64,000 nucleotides of DNA, taken from the NCBI RefSeq assembly GCF_014905175.1, contig NC_057791.1:19410177-19474176 (forward strand). Direction: 5' to 3'. Made by a program: the position numbers and the translations under genes. This stretch comes from Aphidius gifuensis. Its lineage: Eukaryota; Arthropoda; Insecta; Hymenoptera; Braconidae. The notes under the pieces were generated by a model. It had not been told where the DNA came from. It saw nothing but the letters and a program-made list of their open reading frames with translations, and made no database searches. Numbering within the stretch: the first letter of the stretch is position 1; each line of letters opens with the position of its first letter. Shown one piece after another: positions 27,101 through 39,530 of this stretch.

Positions 27101-28020
27101 TGACGTCCCTGAAGAAAATCGTAGGTCAGTCGTTGAATATAGTCATTTTTTTTATAAATTTTATTTGAAAAAAAGGAAAAAAAAAATGTTTTTTTTCTGC
27201 GCAATGGCTACTGATCCCTTAGCCAAGCAAAAGTTTAACCACAGAATGTGTTAAAAACGTATAACAGTCGAATGCGATATCGCAACGTGAAAAGATCATT
27301 TAGTTTATTTTTTTTTTTAATAAAAATTTTTCTATTTAAATAATTAATAAAAATTAGAAATTATCTAATTATTAATACAATTGTTAATGATGTTTTATCT
27401 CTTGATTAAGTATTTTTTATATTACACTAATAATTTGTTGATACTTAATTAGAATTAAAATAGAGAAAATAAAATTGATAAAAAAATTTGATAACTGAGA
27501 TGGTGCATGCAACAGGCTACACAACTGTCTCGGAAAATTTAAACTTTTTGATAAATCGATCATCTTGGATAATAAAAACAAAGCAAAAAAAAACAAGTGT
27601 CATTAAAATGTCAAAAGCCAAAACAACAATCAACAAATTTTCTATAATTTTAAATGATTTGTTAATTATCATTTAATTAAAAACAAAAAAAAAAACATTT
27701 CAATTAAAAAAAAGAAAACAATTTTTCGTAATTTTGTGATATATATTTTTTTTTTATAAACAAAATAATATTTAAAATGAAAAATAGTGCAATAATGTTA
27801 TCAATCAACATGATGATGAAAAAAATTAAAATACATGTATCCACGTGGTTACCTGTACACATTGACAAAAAAATTACAAAAATCCCCTGAAAAAATTTAA
27901 AAATAATAAAAATTAATATTTAAATTGTTTATAATTTATAAACAAATAATTTTTTTATTTATTTTTAAAAGTGTAACGTGAATCAAATGCAGTCTTAATA
28001 AATATAATTTGAATATTACC
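24101..28020. other. Intergenic region between ARID5 and the LDB gene
   Basis: No supported gene on either strand. Mostly poly-A/poly-T and AT repeats, with less AT-rich patches near 24130-24240, 25270-25400, 26290-26420, 26620-26760 and 27170-27300. The 26.3-26.8 kb patch holds a 14-bp palindrome and may be upstream regulatory DNA of the LDB gene, but no known motif set is evident. Confidence 0.55.
26723..26736. repeat. 14-bp perfect GC palindrome
   Basis: ACTTGCGCGCAAGT equals its own reverse complement. A 14-bp perfect palindrome centred on GCGCGC is unusual in DNA this AT-rich. It lies about 1.4 kb upstream of the first LDB transcript's likely start. It could be a binding site for a symmetric dimer; no factor is assigned. 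Confidence 0.7.
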
Positions 28021-28484
28021 GCCAAACGCTAGAGTGCGCTAGTATCGGGTAAACAAATTTGACTCACGCAGTTGTCATTCTGTCGTGTATTTCTGTCTCT
28101 GTCAAATGCGCTTCCAGTGCCGCCGCGGATAGTTTGTGGTGTTTGTGTGTGAATATCGTGAAACGCAAATGAAAAAAAAAAAAGAAATATAAAATAAAAT
28201 AAAAAAATAAAAAAGAATAAAAAGAGGCGCCTCCTCGCTCCCTTTTTGTCCCCCTCCCAACAAATCTCGTTGATTTTTTTTTTTTTTCTTTTTTTTTTTT
28301 CATTAATTTGTGTCCCCACAATATCAGACGCGAAAATGGAAAAAATAAAGGGGTGTGTTTGGTGTATAAATAATAAATATAATAATGTAAACAAGTGTTT
28401 ATAAAAAATAACAACAAATAATGTTTAATAATTTAATAATAATATAATGCAAATATTGAATATTATATATTGCAAAAACGCCGG

Positions 28485-28702
28485 TAACGCGATACTTGAG
28501 TTGCCAAAAATTAATAATTGGATAAAATATATTGTGTTTACAAAAAGCCATAAAAATCATCATCATATATACAAGGATTAATAATTAGCTGTTTGTGTTA
28601 TTAAATAATATATTAAATTAATTGAATATATTATTTTTTATTTATATATTAATAACGGTTGTGTGTTTTTTTGTGATTAAATTGGACTCGCGTATCGCGT
28701 TA
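28485..28702. repeat. Pair of 11-bp inverted repeats in LDB 5' region
   Basis: TAACGCGATAC at 28485-28495 is the exact reverse complement of GTATCGCGTTA at 28692-28702, with about 196 nt between them. Each arm contains CGCG, rare in this window. The arms could be two copies of one factor-binding site in opposite orientation, or could pair in the 5' UTR. Confidence 0.75.
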
Positions 28703-29064
28703 TTTTGTGATTCTATTGTAGGTTAGGTTGCCGGCACATAACCTTCAGTGGTTTTTTTTTTATAATATTTATTATTTCAAATTATATTTGTCAAACAAAA
28801 CGTGAATTAATCATTAAATAATACCAGTGTTTATATTGTTTTTTAAATTTTATTCAATTCAATCAAGTGGCTTGCCTTTTTTTTTACATTTTCATTTGAT
28901 CAGTGTGAAATGCTAAAATTATCAGTAGTAGTGTCATAATCAACAAAAGTTTTAAACATAAATATTGTGATTTTTTTTTTTTTTTTTATTATTTTCTTTT
29001 CTTTTTTTTTTACAAGAAAGAATAACTAAACATATAGAATAATAAAAAATATAATTTATAAAAA

Positions 29065-29073
29065 ATGGAGTAA
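29065..29073 (+). promoter_or_regulatory. Minimal upstream ORF (ATG GAG TAA)
   Basis: A two-codon uORF lies 14 nt before the presumed main ATG and is out of frame with it. Such minimal uORFs can dampen initiation at the downstream ATG. Whether it is translated depends on the transcription start. Confidence 0.45.
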
Positions 29074-29087
29074 TAAACAAAATCTAA

Positions 29088-29121
29088 ATGCAAACAATGA
29101 AAGCAAATGGTACAAATAATG
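29088..29121 (+). CDS. LIM-domain-binding protein (Chip/LDB), first coding exon of upstream isoform
   Basis: Short coding exon too small to be found alone. It reads MQTMKANGTNN followed by one base, ending at GTAAAT. The start is chosen because TAA immediately precedes this ATG in frame and the frame continues through an 89-nt intron into the large exon at 29211, joining as NGCSRLNTPLA. A second ATG three codons in is an alternative start. Assignment to the LDB gene depends on the splice-phase match described for the next exon. Confidence 0.65.
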
Positions 29122-29210
29122 GTAAATATAAATGAAGCATTTGTTTGTTGTTAAAATGCCAAAATTAAAATTGTTTTATTTATATGAATAATTTTGTTGT
29201 TTTATTTAAG
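29122..29210 (+). other. LDB intron (89 nt)
   Basis: Donor GTAAAT and acceptor TGTTTTATTTAAG with a T-rich tract. The size is similar to the 76-nt ARID5 intron. Confidence 0.7.
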
Positions 29211-29907
29211 GCTGTAGCCGCTTGAATACGCCATTGGCAGCAACAACAACACTGGAAGATCCAGGTACACCAGCATCATGGAAAGGTCCACCACCAGGTT
29301 CAGAAGCATCACCATTTACACCAAATTCAGTTGGTCAAGGTGGTGGACAAAATTCTGGTTCATATAATAATTCTGGTGGACCACCAAGTAATACAGGTGG
29401 TTTTCAAGGACCAAATCAATTTCCTGGTGGTGCTGGTAGTCCAGCAGGTCCACCATCATATCAAGGTGGACCACCACCAGGTTCAGCAACACCACAATAT
29501 ACAGCATCACCAGCACCAAGTGGTTCATCAACACCTGGACCAGGACCACCACCAAATACAAGTGGTTTTCCACCACCACCACAACAACAACAGCAGCAAC
29601 AACAGCAACAACAAAATAATAGTGGTCCACCATATAATGGACCAGGACCAAGTCCATTTGGTTCACCGTCTGGTGGTCCACCACAATTTGTCGGTAGACC
29701 TGGTTCATCTGGACCACCATTTGGACCACCAACTGGTGGTAATCCACATTTTTCATCATCTGGACAACCATTTGGTGGTGGACCACAGTATGGCATGCCA
29801 CCAGGAAGTCCATTTGGACCAAGTGGACATCCAATGGGAGGACCAATGGTACCAGGACATCCAGCAATGATGGGACCTGGTGGACCAGTTGATAGAATTG
29901 ATCAAGG
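29211..29907 (+). CDS. LDB upstream-isoform N-terminal exon, Gly/Pro/Ser-rich
   Basis: 697-nt exon, phase 1 at its start and phase 2 at its end (AAGG followed by GTAAGT). With the preceding exon it encodes 243 residues: a short unique start (LNTPLAATTTLEDPGTPASW), then Gly/Pro/Ser/Asn-rich sequence, a run of Gln codons at about 29580-29612 and a Gly/Pro/Met-rich end (HPMGGPMVPGHPAMMGPGGP). Clean codon structure, a strong donor and GC content above the flanks argue for a real exon. No domain is recognisable. The two leftover bases GG join A of the exon at 60378 to make Gly, so it can splice in frame to the LDB body. It could also join an in-phase acceptor at 49336. A separate Gly/Pro-rich gene with an unseen downstream exon is the main alternative. 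Confidence 0.78.
29580..29612 (+). repeat. CAA/CAG run coding for poly-Gln
   Basis: Eleven Gln codons with mixed CAA and CAG after a Pro run in the LDB upstream-isoform exon; a probable site of repeat-length variation. Confidence 0.85.
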
Positions 29908-32900
29908 GTAAGTTTATTTTATTTTAAATATTCTATTCATTTGTTGATTATATTTAACAAAAACATATGCTGATTATCTAGTGACACACTCAGGTGGTCT
30001 TGGGTTCATTATTTTATTTTTTTTTTTACATTCTTTCTTATATTTTTCTTGGTACCTAAATGAACCATGACAACTTTCAACAATTGACATTTATTTTACA
30101 CTAAATTTTGATTGATGAGGTCAACTTGGTAAAAATCATTTCTTTTTTTATTTTTTTTTGTTGAAGGACAATATTTAAAATGCTTTTTTTTTTTTCTACA
30201 ATAAAAAAAAATAAAGAAAGCATTATGTTTTTTGTATTCAGCACGTGTTGTATCTTGACCTCGAGGACAATTTTTCGTACTTAACACTCTTAAAGTATCT
30301 TTATTATTATTTTGGCGCGAAATTTTATATATATTTTTTTTTCATTCTCCATTTTTGTTGAGTGCATCAACTGAAAATAGAAAAAAAAAATATTTATTAA
30401 CAGCATAAAAGGAAGATGTCACGCGACTTTTGTACTTGCTTGTACGTCGACTACCTCTTCTCCCATTTTTTTTTTTTTTTTCTTTTTTTATTTCCAACAC
30501 TCTTGTTCTCTTTTCCCCTTCGTGAAAAACCCTCATAGTTACCCCCAAGTGTAACAAGAAGGGAGAACTAATGATGGTTCTCACAAAAAAAAAACTCCAA
30601 AATTCAACTAAACTGTCCTACATTTTTTTCGATTAGATTTTTTTATAATAAAAAAATTATTTCGAATAATTTTTCATTGAAAAACAATAAACAAATAAAC
30701 TTGTTTTATAAAAAATATTTAATTAATATTTTTTTCTCCATTTAGAGCTTAGAAAAAATAGAAAAAAAAAAATGAGAACCACTTGATTTTTCTGTCTCAC
30801 CCTTGTTAGTCTCTTTCACCTTTGCGTTGAAGCAGGCTTTTCCCCCTCTTGATACATTTGATGCTGATGCTGCTGCTGCTGTTGTTGGTGGTGCTTCTGA
30901 TTTTGCTTCTGCTGTTGTATCTGTCGTTTAGGATACAACCACAAGTACGTTTCTTCTCGCGTTGTCTGGCACCACCTTCGTTTACACTATTTCGCGTGGA
31001 TGCAATATCCTATCCTCAAACAGCTCCAACATCTTAACCAGCATCACAACAACAACGCTACTACATTTTACTTCCATTTTATATATTTTTTCTTTATCCA
31101 CTTTTCTTTATTCTTCATGTGATCACCCTAATACCCCAAATGGTTTCAAGAAAACAGCCAAATTATTATTTCTATTATTTCCATTTGTCACTACCAAATT
31201 ACTATGAAAAAAAATCTAAATTTCTAAATTAGCTATCAAGTAATTAAAATTAAATTTTATATATATTAATTTTTTTTAAATTCTCAATGATAAATTGGTA
31301 TAATAAAATAAATAATTTGAGAAGGGATAATTAAGGAATCTCGGTGGCAAAAAGGTTGACTTCGCGGTCAGCTCGTGACGACCCACAATTTCTCAGAGCA
31401 CTAGATTGTTGTTGTTTTTTGTTGTTGTTGATATACATTGTAGTCGTCGTTAGTAGTAGTCACGCACGTACATCAAGATACGATATCATTTAAAATGATA
31501 ATAATAATATGATAGTAGATAGAGCCAAATGAAAAAAAAAAGGGTAAATTAGTGCATCATAATGATAATAACAATATTACTTTGAGAGTTGAATTATAGT
31601 TATATACATCTGTCTATATGGAATATACATATTCTCTTTTTGTGGCTGCGTTGGTGCGCCGCGGCAAGATAGTATTGATTTTTACCGATATTTAGTCGAG
31701 GAATTATCCCCTCTTTATTTGTATTTTTTTTTTTTTATATTCCCTTCTTTATGTCCTTTTGTGTGGCCCTTTTTATTTTTTTTCCTGCAACTGATTCTTA
31801 CCTTATTGCCAACACATTTTAAGGAAAAAAAAAAAATATTATATATTTTTTATAAATTTAATTTAAATTTGGTTTTTGAGTTTTAATATCTTGATGATTT
31901 TTTTTATTACTTTTTTGGAGCATATGTATTTAAATGTTTAAAAGAGACAAACAATTCTATTCATCTTCAATTTTTACGACTCGTATAAATTTAAAAATAA
32001 AAAATATGAAAATTACAATAAAGTAAGACAATAGAAAATCACATGATTTTTCACACGTGCTACAACTTACAAATCCCCATAAAATGCAGAACATATATAT
32101 GTACAATAAAAATAAAAAAAAAGTCATGAATCGTTAAATATTTTTATTGACCATTGAAAAAACATTTTTGCGGTTGCTTAAATTTTCATTATTATTATAT
32201 TACTTATTTTTTTTTTTTTTCCTACAGATAATTTAACTATAAAACCTCAAAAAATAAAAAATAAATAATAAATCAATTTTTAAAATCAATAAAAACAAAT
32301 ACCATTTAAAATAAATAATTACAATTGATCAAAAAATAAAAAACAATTTTAACGATTTAAAAATCAAACTAAATAAAACCAATATAAGAAAAAAAAAAAA
32401 AATAAAAAAATTTGTAATATGATTAAGACTTGAAATGAAGAATGAATGGATCGCGACTCGCGAGTTATTAGCACTTGGGGGGGTCACGCTGTTATTAAAG
32501 ACAATGAAGCAAACTTTATACAGTACATAGAGAGAAGAAGAAGAACAAGAAGATAAAGATGAAGAAGAAGAAGAAAGAGAAAGACCAGGGGGGTGGGTTA
32601 ACAGAGGGAGGGGGGTAAGTATGAGGCCAATTACTTGGCAATTAGTTGAGTAAAGCAACAAGTGAGTGTTGTCGTCATCAGGGCCACGTCTTTCCACTAC
32701 CCTCAGGCCAACTAATACCGGAACAAGACAACTAAAAGAGACAAACCTAACTCTCTTTATATAATACACTATATATTCTTCCTTAAAACATCCTTTTTAT
32801 TGTGTGTCTTTACATAAATACTTGCAGAAAACAACTTGATTGTTTTTTTTTTTACTAAAATATATTTGAGTATATTTTTAAGTGGGTTAATTGGTCGATG

Positions 32901-35900
32901 GACAATGAACCAGTAACCTTTAATTTTATTTATATACACTTACCCCACTCTATTTTTATATGCGACAAGTCACAATGACCCTTGTTAATAATTATTTCAT
33001 TACATTGTTGAAAAAAAAAAAAAACAAGATCGATCTTTATTTGGTTTTTAAATATGTACCTGTTTTTCCCGCCCTTTTTTTTCATTGGAAGTTAATTTGA
33101 ACCAACTGATATATACGTATTTTTGGCTTTGTAATATTAACCCCTTGTCAACAAGTTTATTATTTTAAAATTTCTTTTTATAAATTATTGTTTTTTTTTT
33201 TTTTTAAATTCTTTTTATAATGAAATGCAAAAAATAATTTTTCATTTTACTGAAGCTTCTTGATGATAGAGGCGAGGCTTTTTCAAATAATTAAATTGAA
33301 TGTATATACAGGGGGGTAAAAGGGGTGTAGTCACGTGTCGCCATGACAACCATCATGCCTTCCAGCATCCCAGTAAACTTTTTCATTGCAACAGAGCTTG
33401 CGCAAATTAAATTTTCTATATTTTTTTTTTTTTTTTTTGCATATAATCTATTACATTTATTAAATTATTTTTTAATTTAAAGAATTGTCGTAGTTGTTTA
33501 AATATAAATTAATAATTAATAAAAGAAATAGCTTGAAACTTTAAAAAAATATTAAAAATATGATTTTCATGTTGTTTGGTTTTTATCTAATAACAAATGA
33601 ATTTTATGGGCTTATATTTTTTTTATATCATATGCTGTTGTTAATCTTGAAAGATGTGGTCAAGCTAGTAGCATAACCCCTAGCCTCAGCCCCCTATTAA
33701 ATCCTGTTTCTTCAGTGGTATGTAAGGTTAGCTCATGACACGACCACCTGTAGAAGAAAACCACTTCCCATTTGTTCAAAGTTTCGTGAAAACCATCACC
33801 TTTTGTTCATAACTCGATCAAATGTTTAAGTTTTTTTTTTTTTCTTTGCTTCTCTTGTAATCGTCATTCAATATACACAATATATATAACCAATAAATTC
33901 TTATCGATAAACTGATAGCCTTCGTTATTATTTTTTAACTCTTATGTTTTTATTATTTTTTTTTTATCATAATTCTCTCTGTTCTCATTATTTTTTTGCT
34001 GAGTATGTCAAGTAAAAATAAATATAAATAAAAAAATTAAATAGGCCATATGAGATTACGATTTATCTTTCTACAATTATTACGTCATTTTTTTTTTTTT
34101 TTTTTTTAATTTTATTTCAATATATATACATAAAATATTTTTACTATTTATTTTTCATTATAATTTTTTATGGTTAATTTTTTTAATATAATATTTAATT
34201 AAAATTATATTTCTTTTTATTTATAAATATTTTTTTTTTATTATAAATTATTGTTTTGTTGTTGCTTGTGATGATTTTTTTTTTACTTGAGAATTTTTTT
34301 TTTTTTGGTGAAAAGAATTTAGTTTTTTTTTGGGAAAAGGATTTTATTTTATTTTATTTTTTTTGTACAAAAGGTATTAAAGTCGACAAAGCTTTCAATT
34401 AATCAAGGATTATCATTCACATGTACTCGTTGGCTTTTAGCATACCGATCATCACTTTATTCTTTTTTTTTGATAGCTCAATTTTTTTTAAATTTTATAA
34501 ATACATTTTAGGCTGTTTGTATTTCCATCCCCTTATGCAATTTAATTTTTTTTTCCTTTTTTATTCATCTTTATTTTAACAACAATTAATCATCATATTT
34601 TTTTATGCTAGATGTACTTTTAATCTATTGAATAATGTGTCAACAAAATATTTTATTGAATAGCTTTTTTATTAATATAAAGTAAAATTTTCATAGTTGA
34701 TTTTTTGATCAATTGTATTTTATTTTCAAACTATTTATTAAATTAATTATTATTTGAAGAAATTAAATTTATACTAGTTTTATTTTTAGGCTACCAAATT
34801 TTTTTAAACGATTATTATCAAAAGATATTTTTTTCATAAAGATAATCATATTATTTTTATTTTTTTGTTTTATCTTTTATCTAGGTATTTTATTTTTTTC
34901 GACTATATCTCGTCGAGCTTGTCTGTAAATTTTCCAGGGCTTTTGTGTGCGTCCTCTTTGTGACCTTCGTATTGTGCATCTACTTTTTTTTTTTTTTACT
35001 CCCCCGACATACCCACCCTTAAAGCTTTATTAAATATAATTTTTTTTCACTTAAAATGAAAAAGAATAATGCAACTTGGTGCGCAAAACATCTAGACAAA
35101 TAGGCAAAAAGTTTTTTATAAAAATTAGAAATGTTTTTTAATGATTTTAGAAAAATTCAGTCGAGAGAAAGAGACAGCACTAAAAGTAGAATAAAAGGGT
35201 TGTTTTTTTGCTTAAAATATATTTTTTTTTTTTCAACTAAAAAGCTCGTTTGATGGTCGAAAGACAAAAATAAAAAGCAGCTTTTTGATTTCTACAATTT
35301 TGTCTTTTTAATTTACTCTTTGACGATCTTTCTTTAATTACATTTTTTTTTTTTCTACCCTTTATTCATCTTGAACAAAATATAGAATATATATCTATTA
35401 TTATTTTTTTTTTAATTTTTCTATTATTTTTTTCCACCCTCGTATTTTGCGAAATACAGAAAAATTCTGTACATATATGTGTTGACCTGAAATTTATAGT
35501 CCCAATGCTTTTTCCAAATGGCAGCAAATAAATTCTATAAAATGTCCCACAAAGTGTCTAGGCATGAAAATAAAAAAAGTGTCACGATAAAATAACAAAA
35601 TTTTTGTAAACTTTTGACCAGTCGTTTTTTAAAACTTAAAAAAAAATACAAAAAACAATTAAAACCACAAAATAATTAACAGTAAATTGAAACAACTCGA
35701 TTTAACAAAAAAAAAAAAAATTACATGAAGGATTTTCATGTCGTTTTAAATTAAATTAAACCTTTTTAAAATTGTAATTATTTTTTTTCTAATTAATTAA
35801 CAAGAATTCCATTATTTTTCCAGTTATAGTTATAATTTATTTTTTTTAAATTACATTATTCTTCAATGTCTTCTTCCCCATATACAAAAATGATACTCCA

Positions 35901-36540
35901 TAAAAACCAAATTGATATTTCTAAACAACAATTCAAAACTAAACTCCCAATAAAAATAAAAAACGTCAAAAAATTCTCCTTTCTTGCCAAAAGTTTAGTT
36001 ATTTATCACCCCGACTAAAAATTGTTGACTCAATAGTCCACATGTATCCTCCGAAAAAAAAAAATTCTCTACATCACATAAAGATGAAATTAAGCTTGAT
36101 AAATCGTTTTTTTTTTTATAAATATATAAACCTCTAAAAAAATTGATTCAAACTGCCTGTTGCATCTTATTTATTTCCTCAAACAACTGTCCATTTCCAA
36201 CCAAAGAAAAAAAGCAACAACTGCAGCTAATTACACTCGAGTTAGATAATTTAAAAAAAAAACCCATCAACTTATTCTTATCAAGCTCAAACGAAAAATT
36301 TATATAAAATAAAAAAAACAAAATTATATAGCAAAAAAAAAAAAAAATATAATAAAAGCGTATAGAAGATTCGAGCAAATGGCAAAAGATAAAAAAAATA
36401 AAAATGAGACGATAGTTTCCACGTCTCCTCATCTCTCTGTCTGAACATAACACATATATATGTAATTTTGCGATATGGTTTAAAATGTATATGTGTGTGT
36501 ATATATATTTGCAAAATATATAAAATACATTGAGACTGTT
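29908..36540. other. LDB intron, first part
   Basis: No supported exon. AT-rich with scattered less AT-rich patches: 30400-30560, 30780-31080 (including a CTG/TTG-rich trinucleotide stretch near 30861-30925), 31330-31460, 31640-31680, 32440-32720 (a GAAGAAG-rich purine tract followed by G runs), 33290-33410 and 33640-33790. These may be intronic enhancers, but no composite of known sites is clear. Confidence 0.55.
32456..32465. promoter_or_regulatory. CGCG palindrome ACTCGCGAGT
   Basis: A 10-bp perfect palindrome sharing the central CTCGCGAG with a second palindrome at 47384-47393 in the same intron. See that entry for possible meaning. Confidence 0.4.
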
Positions 36541-36965
36541 AAGGTTAGCATGGACAATAATATTGCAGCTGAGTCAGTTTATAGCTGATCATTCGACCCT
36601 GGGAAAGCTATGTATACATACGAAAATTTTCATGTATATATACAAAATTTTACATAGTCACTTGTACATGTTAAAATCGCATATATACATCTGTACATAA
36701 TTTCATACATGTACCAAGTACATAGAGCTCGTTATATATACATTTTATACATGTATTTTTTTTTCATATATTTTTTAAAATATATAAATAAATATACACA
36801 CACACAGATGAAAAAGTGTATTTTTTTTTTTTTGGTTTTTTTATAAAAGGGTATGTTTATTTATATTTTTTTTTTACATAGAAATATTTACGTTTTGTAC
36901 ATATGTATGTACAGCTAGTACGATCGAAATTTTGTATGTACAATTTGATGGTATTGCATAGTTGT
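36540..36965. repeat. Cluster of TGTACA / TACATGTA motifs
   Basis: Within about 420 bp the strings TGTACA, GTACATGT, TACATGTA and GTACATATGTATGTAC recur at least seven times, at about 36665, 36693, 36709, 36718, 36748, 36898 and 36935. They lie in AT/TA dinucleotide-rich DNA. It may be a degenerate microsatellite or a cluster of palindromic binding sites. Confidence 0.6.
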
Positions 36966-39439
36966 GTTTGTCTCTCTGATGATATATAAATTTAAAACAT
37001 GAAAAAAAATGAATTTTATCATGAAAAAATATTTATTTAAATAATTTATAATATTTATATTTTTTTTCTTATGGTGAAATCAAAATTTAGTAGTTAATTA
37101 GTAAATTTGATTTTTTATAAAAAAAAAACATTAAGATAATATACAGATTACAGACAGACAGACAAAGTGGTTAAGGTATTTAATGGTCAGACAATTTTGT
37201 TTTTGTTATTGGAATTAAATTAAGGCTTGTAATTTGTTTGGGCTTAATAAATATATGGTAGGGATTTTAATTCTTGTAAAGAGACAGTTAATCGGGGGCG
37301 GAACAAAACAAGGGTGTTGTAATCAAAGGGTTAAAATGATTTTTTAATAGATAATTATTATAAAATTGATTAGAAAATTTAAACAAATGATGCTTATTTA
37401 ATTTTTAAATCAACTGTATGATGATGTCAATGATGATGATATAAAAATCTCATCATGTGGAAAATTATCTCTTTTATTTCTACCCCCATTCATAAATGAA
37501 TAATTCATGTGTCAAAGATTTCTAGTTTTCTCGGACGTGTTTTGCAAAATACAGACAAAAAAAATATATATATATAAAAAACAAATAAATAAAAAAAAAG
37601 AAAATTTTCTTCTAGTATCCGCTTTTTATTTTTACACTCTTCAACCCTACAACTCATTCCCCCTTATTTCCACTTCCTTTCCTGTTTATTTTTATTTTAT
37701 TTTTTTTTGTTTTTCTATTTTTTTTTTTTCATTTTCTTTCTTCTACTCTACGTTTCATTTTTTTTTTCTTTCTTTGCTTTTTTTTTATCCTCATTTTCAT
37801 TTTTTTTTTTTGTTTTTTCAAGCGCTCCTTTCACCCACCACCCTAAATTTTTTTTCAAGCCACCCCATTGTATACACAATGTGGACAATTTCATTTCATT
37901 CGTGATGATATATTTTTACCCTTGGGGACTAACAGTTGCCACGGGCAACCCTCAACAATGAAAGTAAAATAATTGTCCCTTTTGGAAAATATGGGGTTGC
38001 AGTGTGGGTGGTAAAGTGGGGTTTAAACAGGAGAACATTTGCCAGGCGTGGGTTGGTTGGAGGGATGAAAAATACGAGGGAGAGGCACTTGCGCATCCAG
38101 TACCATGAGCTCTGCGTCGGGGAAAAATTCAATCCACCGGTTAAAGGGGATGTTCTCATTGCCCTTTCTCCCCTCATTTTCTTTTCTTTTTTTTTTATAT
38201 TTCAAAATAAAAAACAAAAAAAAAATCTCTTATTTTTTAAGAAGCAAGGGAGAACTTTCCGGATGAGCTCGATGAAATGAACAGGGGTAAAAATAAAAAT
38301 CACAAAATTTCAGCATCTCTCGAAGTCTCAACGATATATATACTTTGACTTTAAACTTTCTTTGCTTTAAATTTTTTTTTTTTTTTTTTTATTTCTTTGA
38401 TTATACATGTAGCTTTAGTTTACCCTTTACACACAGGGGTAAATAGAAACCCTTCATAATTCTCAATTACATCAATAGTTATTATTTTTTAAAATTAATT
38501 AATATTTTTTTTTTCGTTTTTAATTTAACCTGAATGAAAAATAAATAATATTTTTTTTTTTGGTCTGTACAAAGATTAATATATTAAATTTATTATTTTA
38601 CAAAAAATAATTTTTTTTTTTTTTTTAAATATGATGATGATTTTATCGTGGACTTTGATGGTACCATGCGCTTTGATCTTTGTAAATTAGACTTTATGCA
38701 TTTTTATTATAAAAAAAAAGATGGTAAAAGTATCGTATTACTTTTTATTTATTTTATCATTATGATTATGTATAAAAATTTTTAAAAATATTTAATATTC
38801 TCTTGGTATTATTACGAGAAATACAAGGATGAAATAAAATTGTGATTTCAAGTAGGATCATGATGATGATGCTGCTGCTGTTGTTGATGGAAAATTGTAG
38901 AGTTTGCGTGATGATGATCGATGATTTTTGCATTTTTTAAAAATATATAGACACTTGCTCGAGTGCATGCACACACTAGCATTTGTTATTAACAAAATAG
39001 GAAGAAAAAAATTATAATTCACATGATTTTTTTAAAAGAAAAAGATGCTGAGTGATGAAGAAGAAACAACACTCGATGATTCCAGGTTTCGTTTGGTTGT
39101 TTCCTTCCTCTCGCCTTCTCTTTTTCTCTCTCTCCCTCCTTTTTTTTTTGCTGCGATTTATTTAATTTTTTTTTTATATATATCCTCAGTAGGTATTTTT
39201 TTTTTGTTGTTAACTCCCGTGAGCTCTATGTTCTGCAATCTGGTTTGTCCAGTTCTTCGTCCCTCAACTATGTAAGATAACCTCCTAGCATCGCCGGGGG
39301 CCTTTCTATAACTCGAATAATCCTTAAAAAATAAAGTAAACAATTCAAAAAAAAAATGATTCTTTTTATTTAATAATTATTTCATTTATTTTTAAAGTCA
39401 TGAATATCATTAATTAAAAGCAATTAACTGAACTTCGCT

Positions 39440-39530
39440 GAAAAACATTTGTCTTATCAATACAAAATTTTCTGCTAATTTTCTTGTTTTTTTTTTTCAT
39501 TTGACTAGTACTGAATTTTCTGCTAATTAT
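39440..39530 (+). repeat. Two degenerate copies of an intronic repeat family
   Basis: GTCTTATCAATACAAAATTT followed by TCTGCTAATT, then TAGTACTGAATTTTCTGCT about 60 bp later, resemble the units at 43111-43400 (GTCTGACCAATAC plus TTTCTACT). The similarity is by eye and degenerate. Confidence 0.4.

Larger units (their letters stand above)
28021..29087 (+). promoter_or_regulatory. Promoter region and 5' UTR of first LDB transcript
   Basis: A GC-enriched patch at about 28021-28170 stands out from the flanks and contains TCATTC (28075-28080), which fits the arthropod initiator TCAKTY. A second patch at 28680-28750 includes GGTTAGGTTGCCGGC. An 11-bp inverted repeat (28485-28495 and 28692-28702) sits between or within them. 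The region ends just before the first in-frame ATG at 29088, which is directly preceded by an in-frame TAA. The transcription start is not determined; it may be near 28077 or further downstream. Confidence 0.5.

Noticed and set aside
29316..29870. Shifted and antisense frames rich in Val/His/Asp or Cys/Gly over the LDB upstream exon
   Set aside because: Compositional shadows of CCA/GGT/CAA codons; the chosen frame continues across intron borders in phase.
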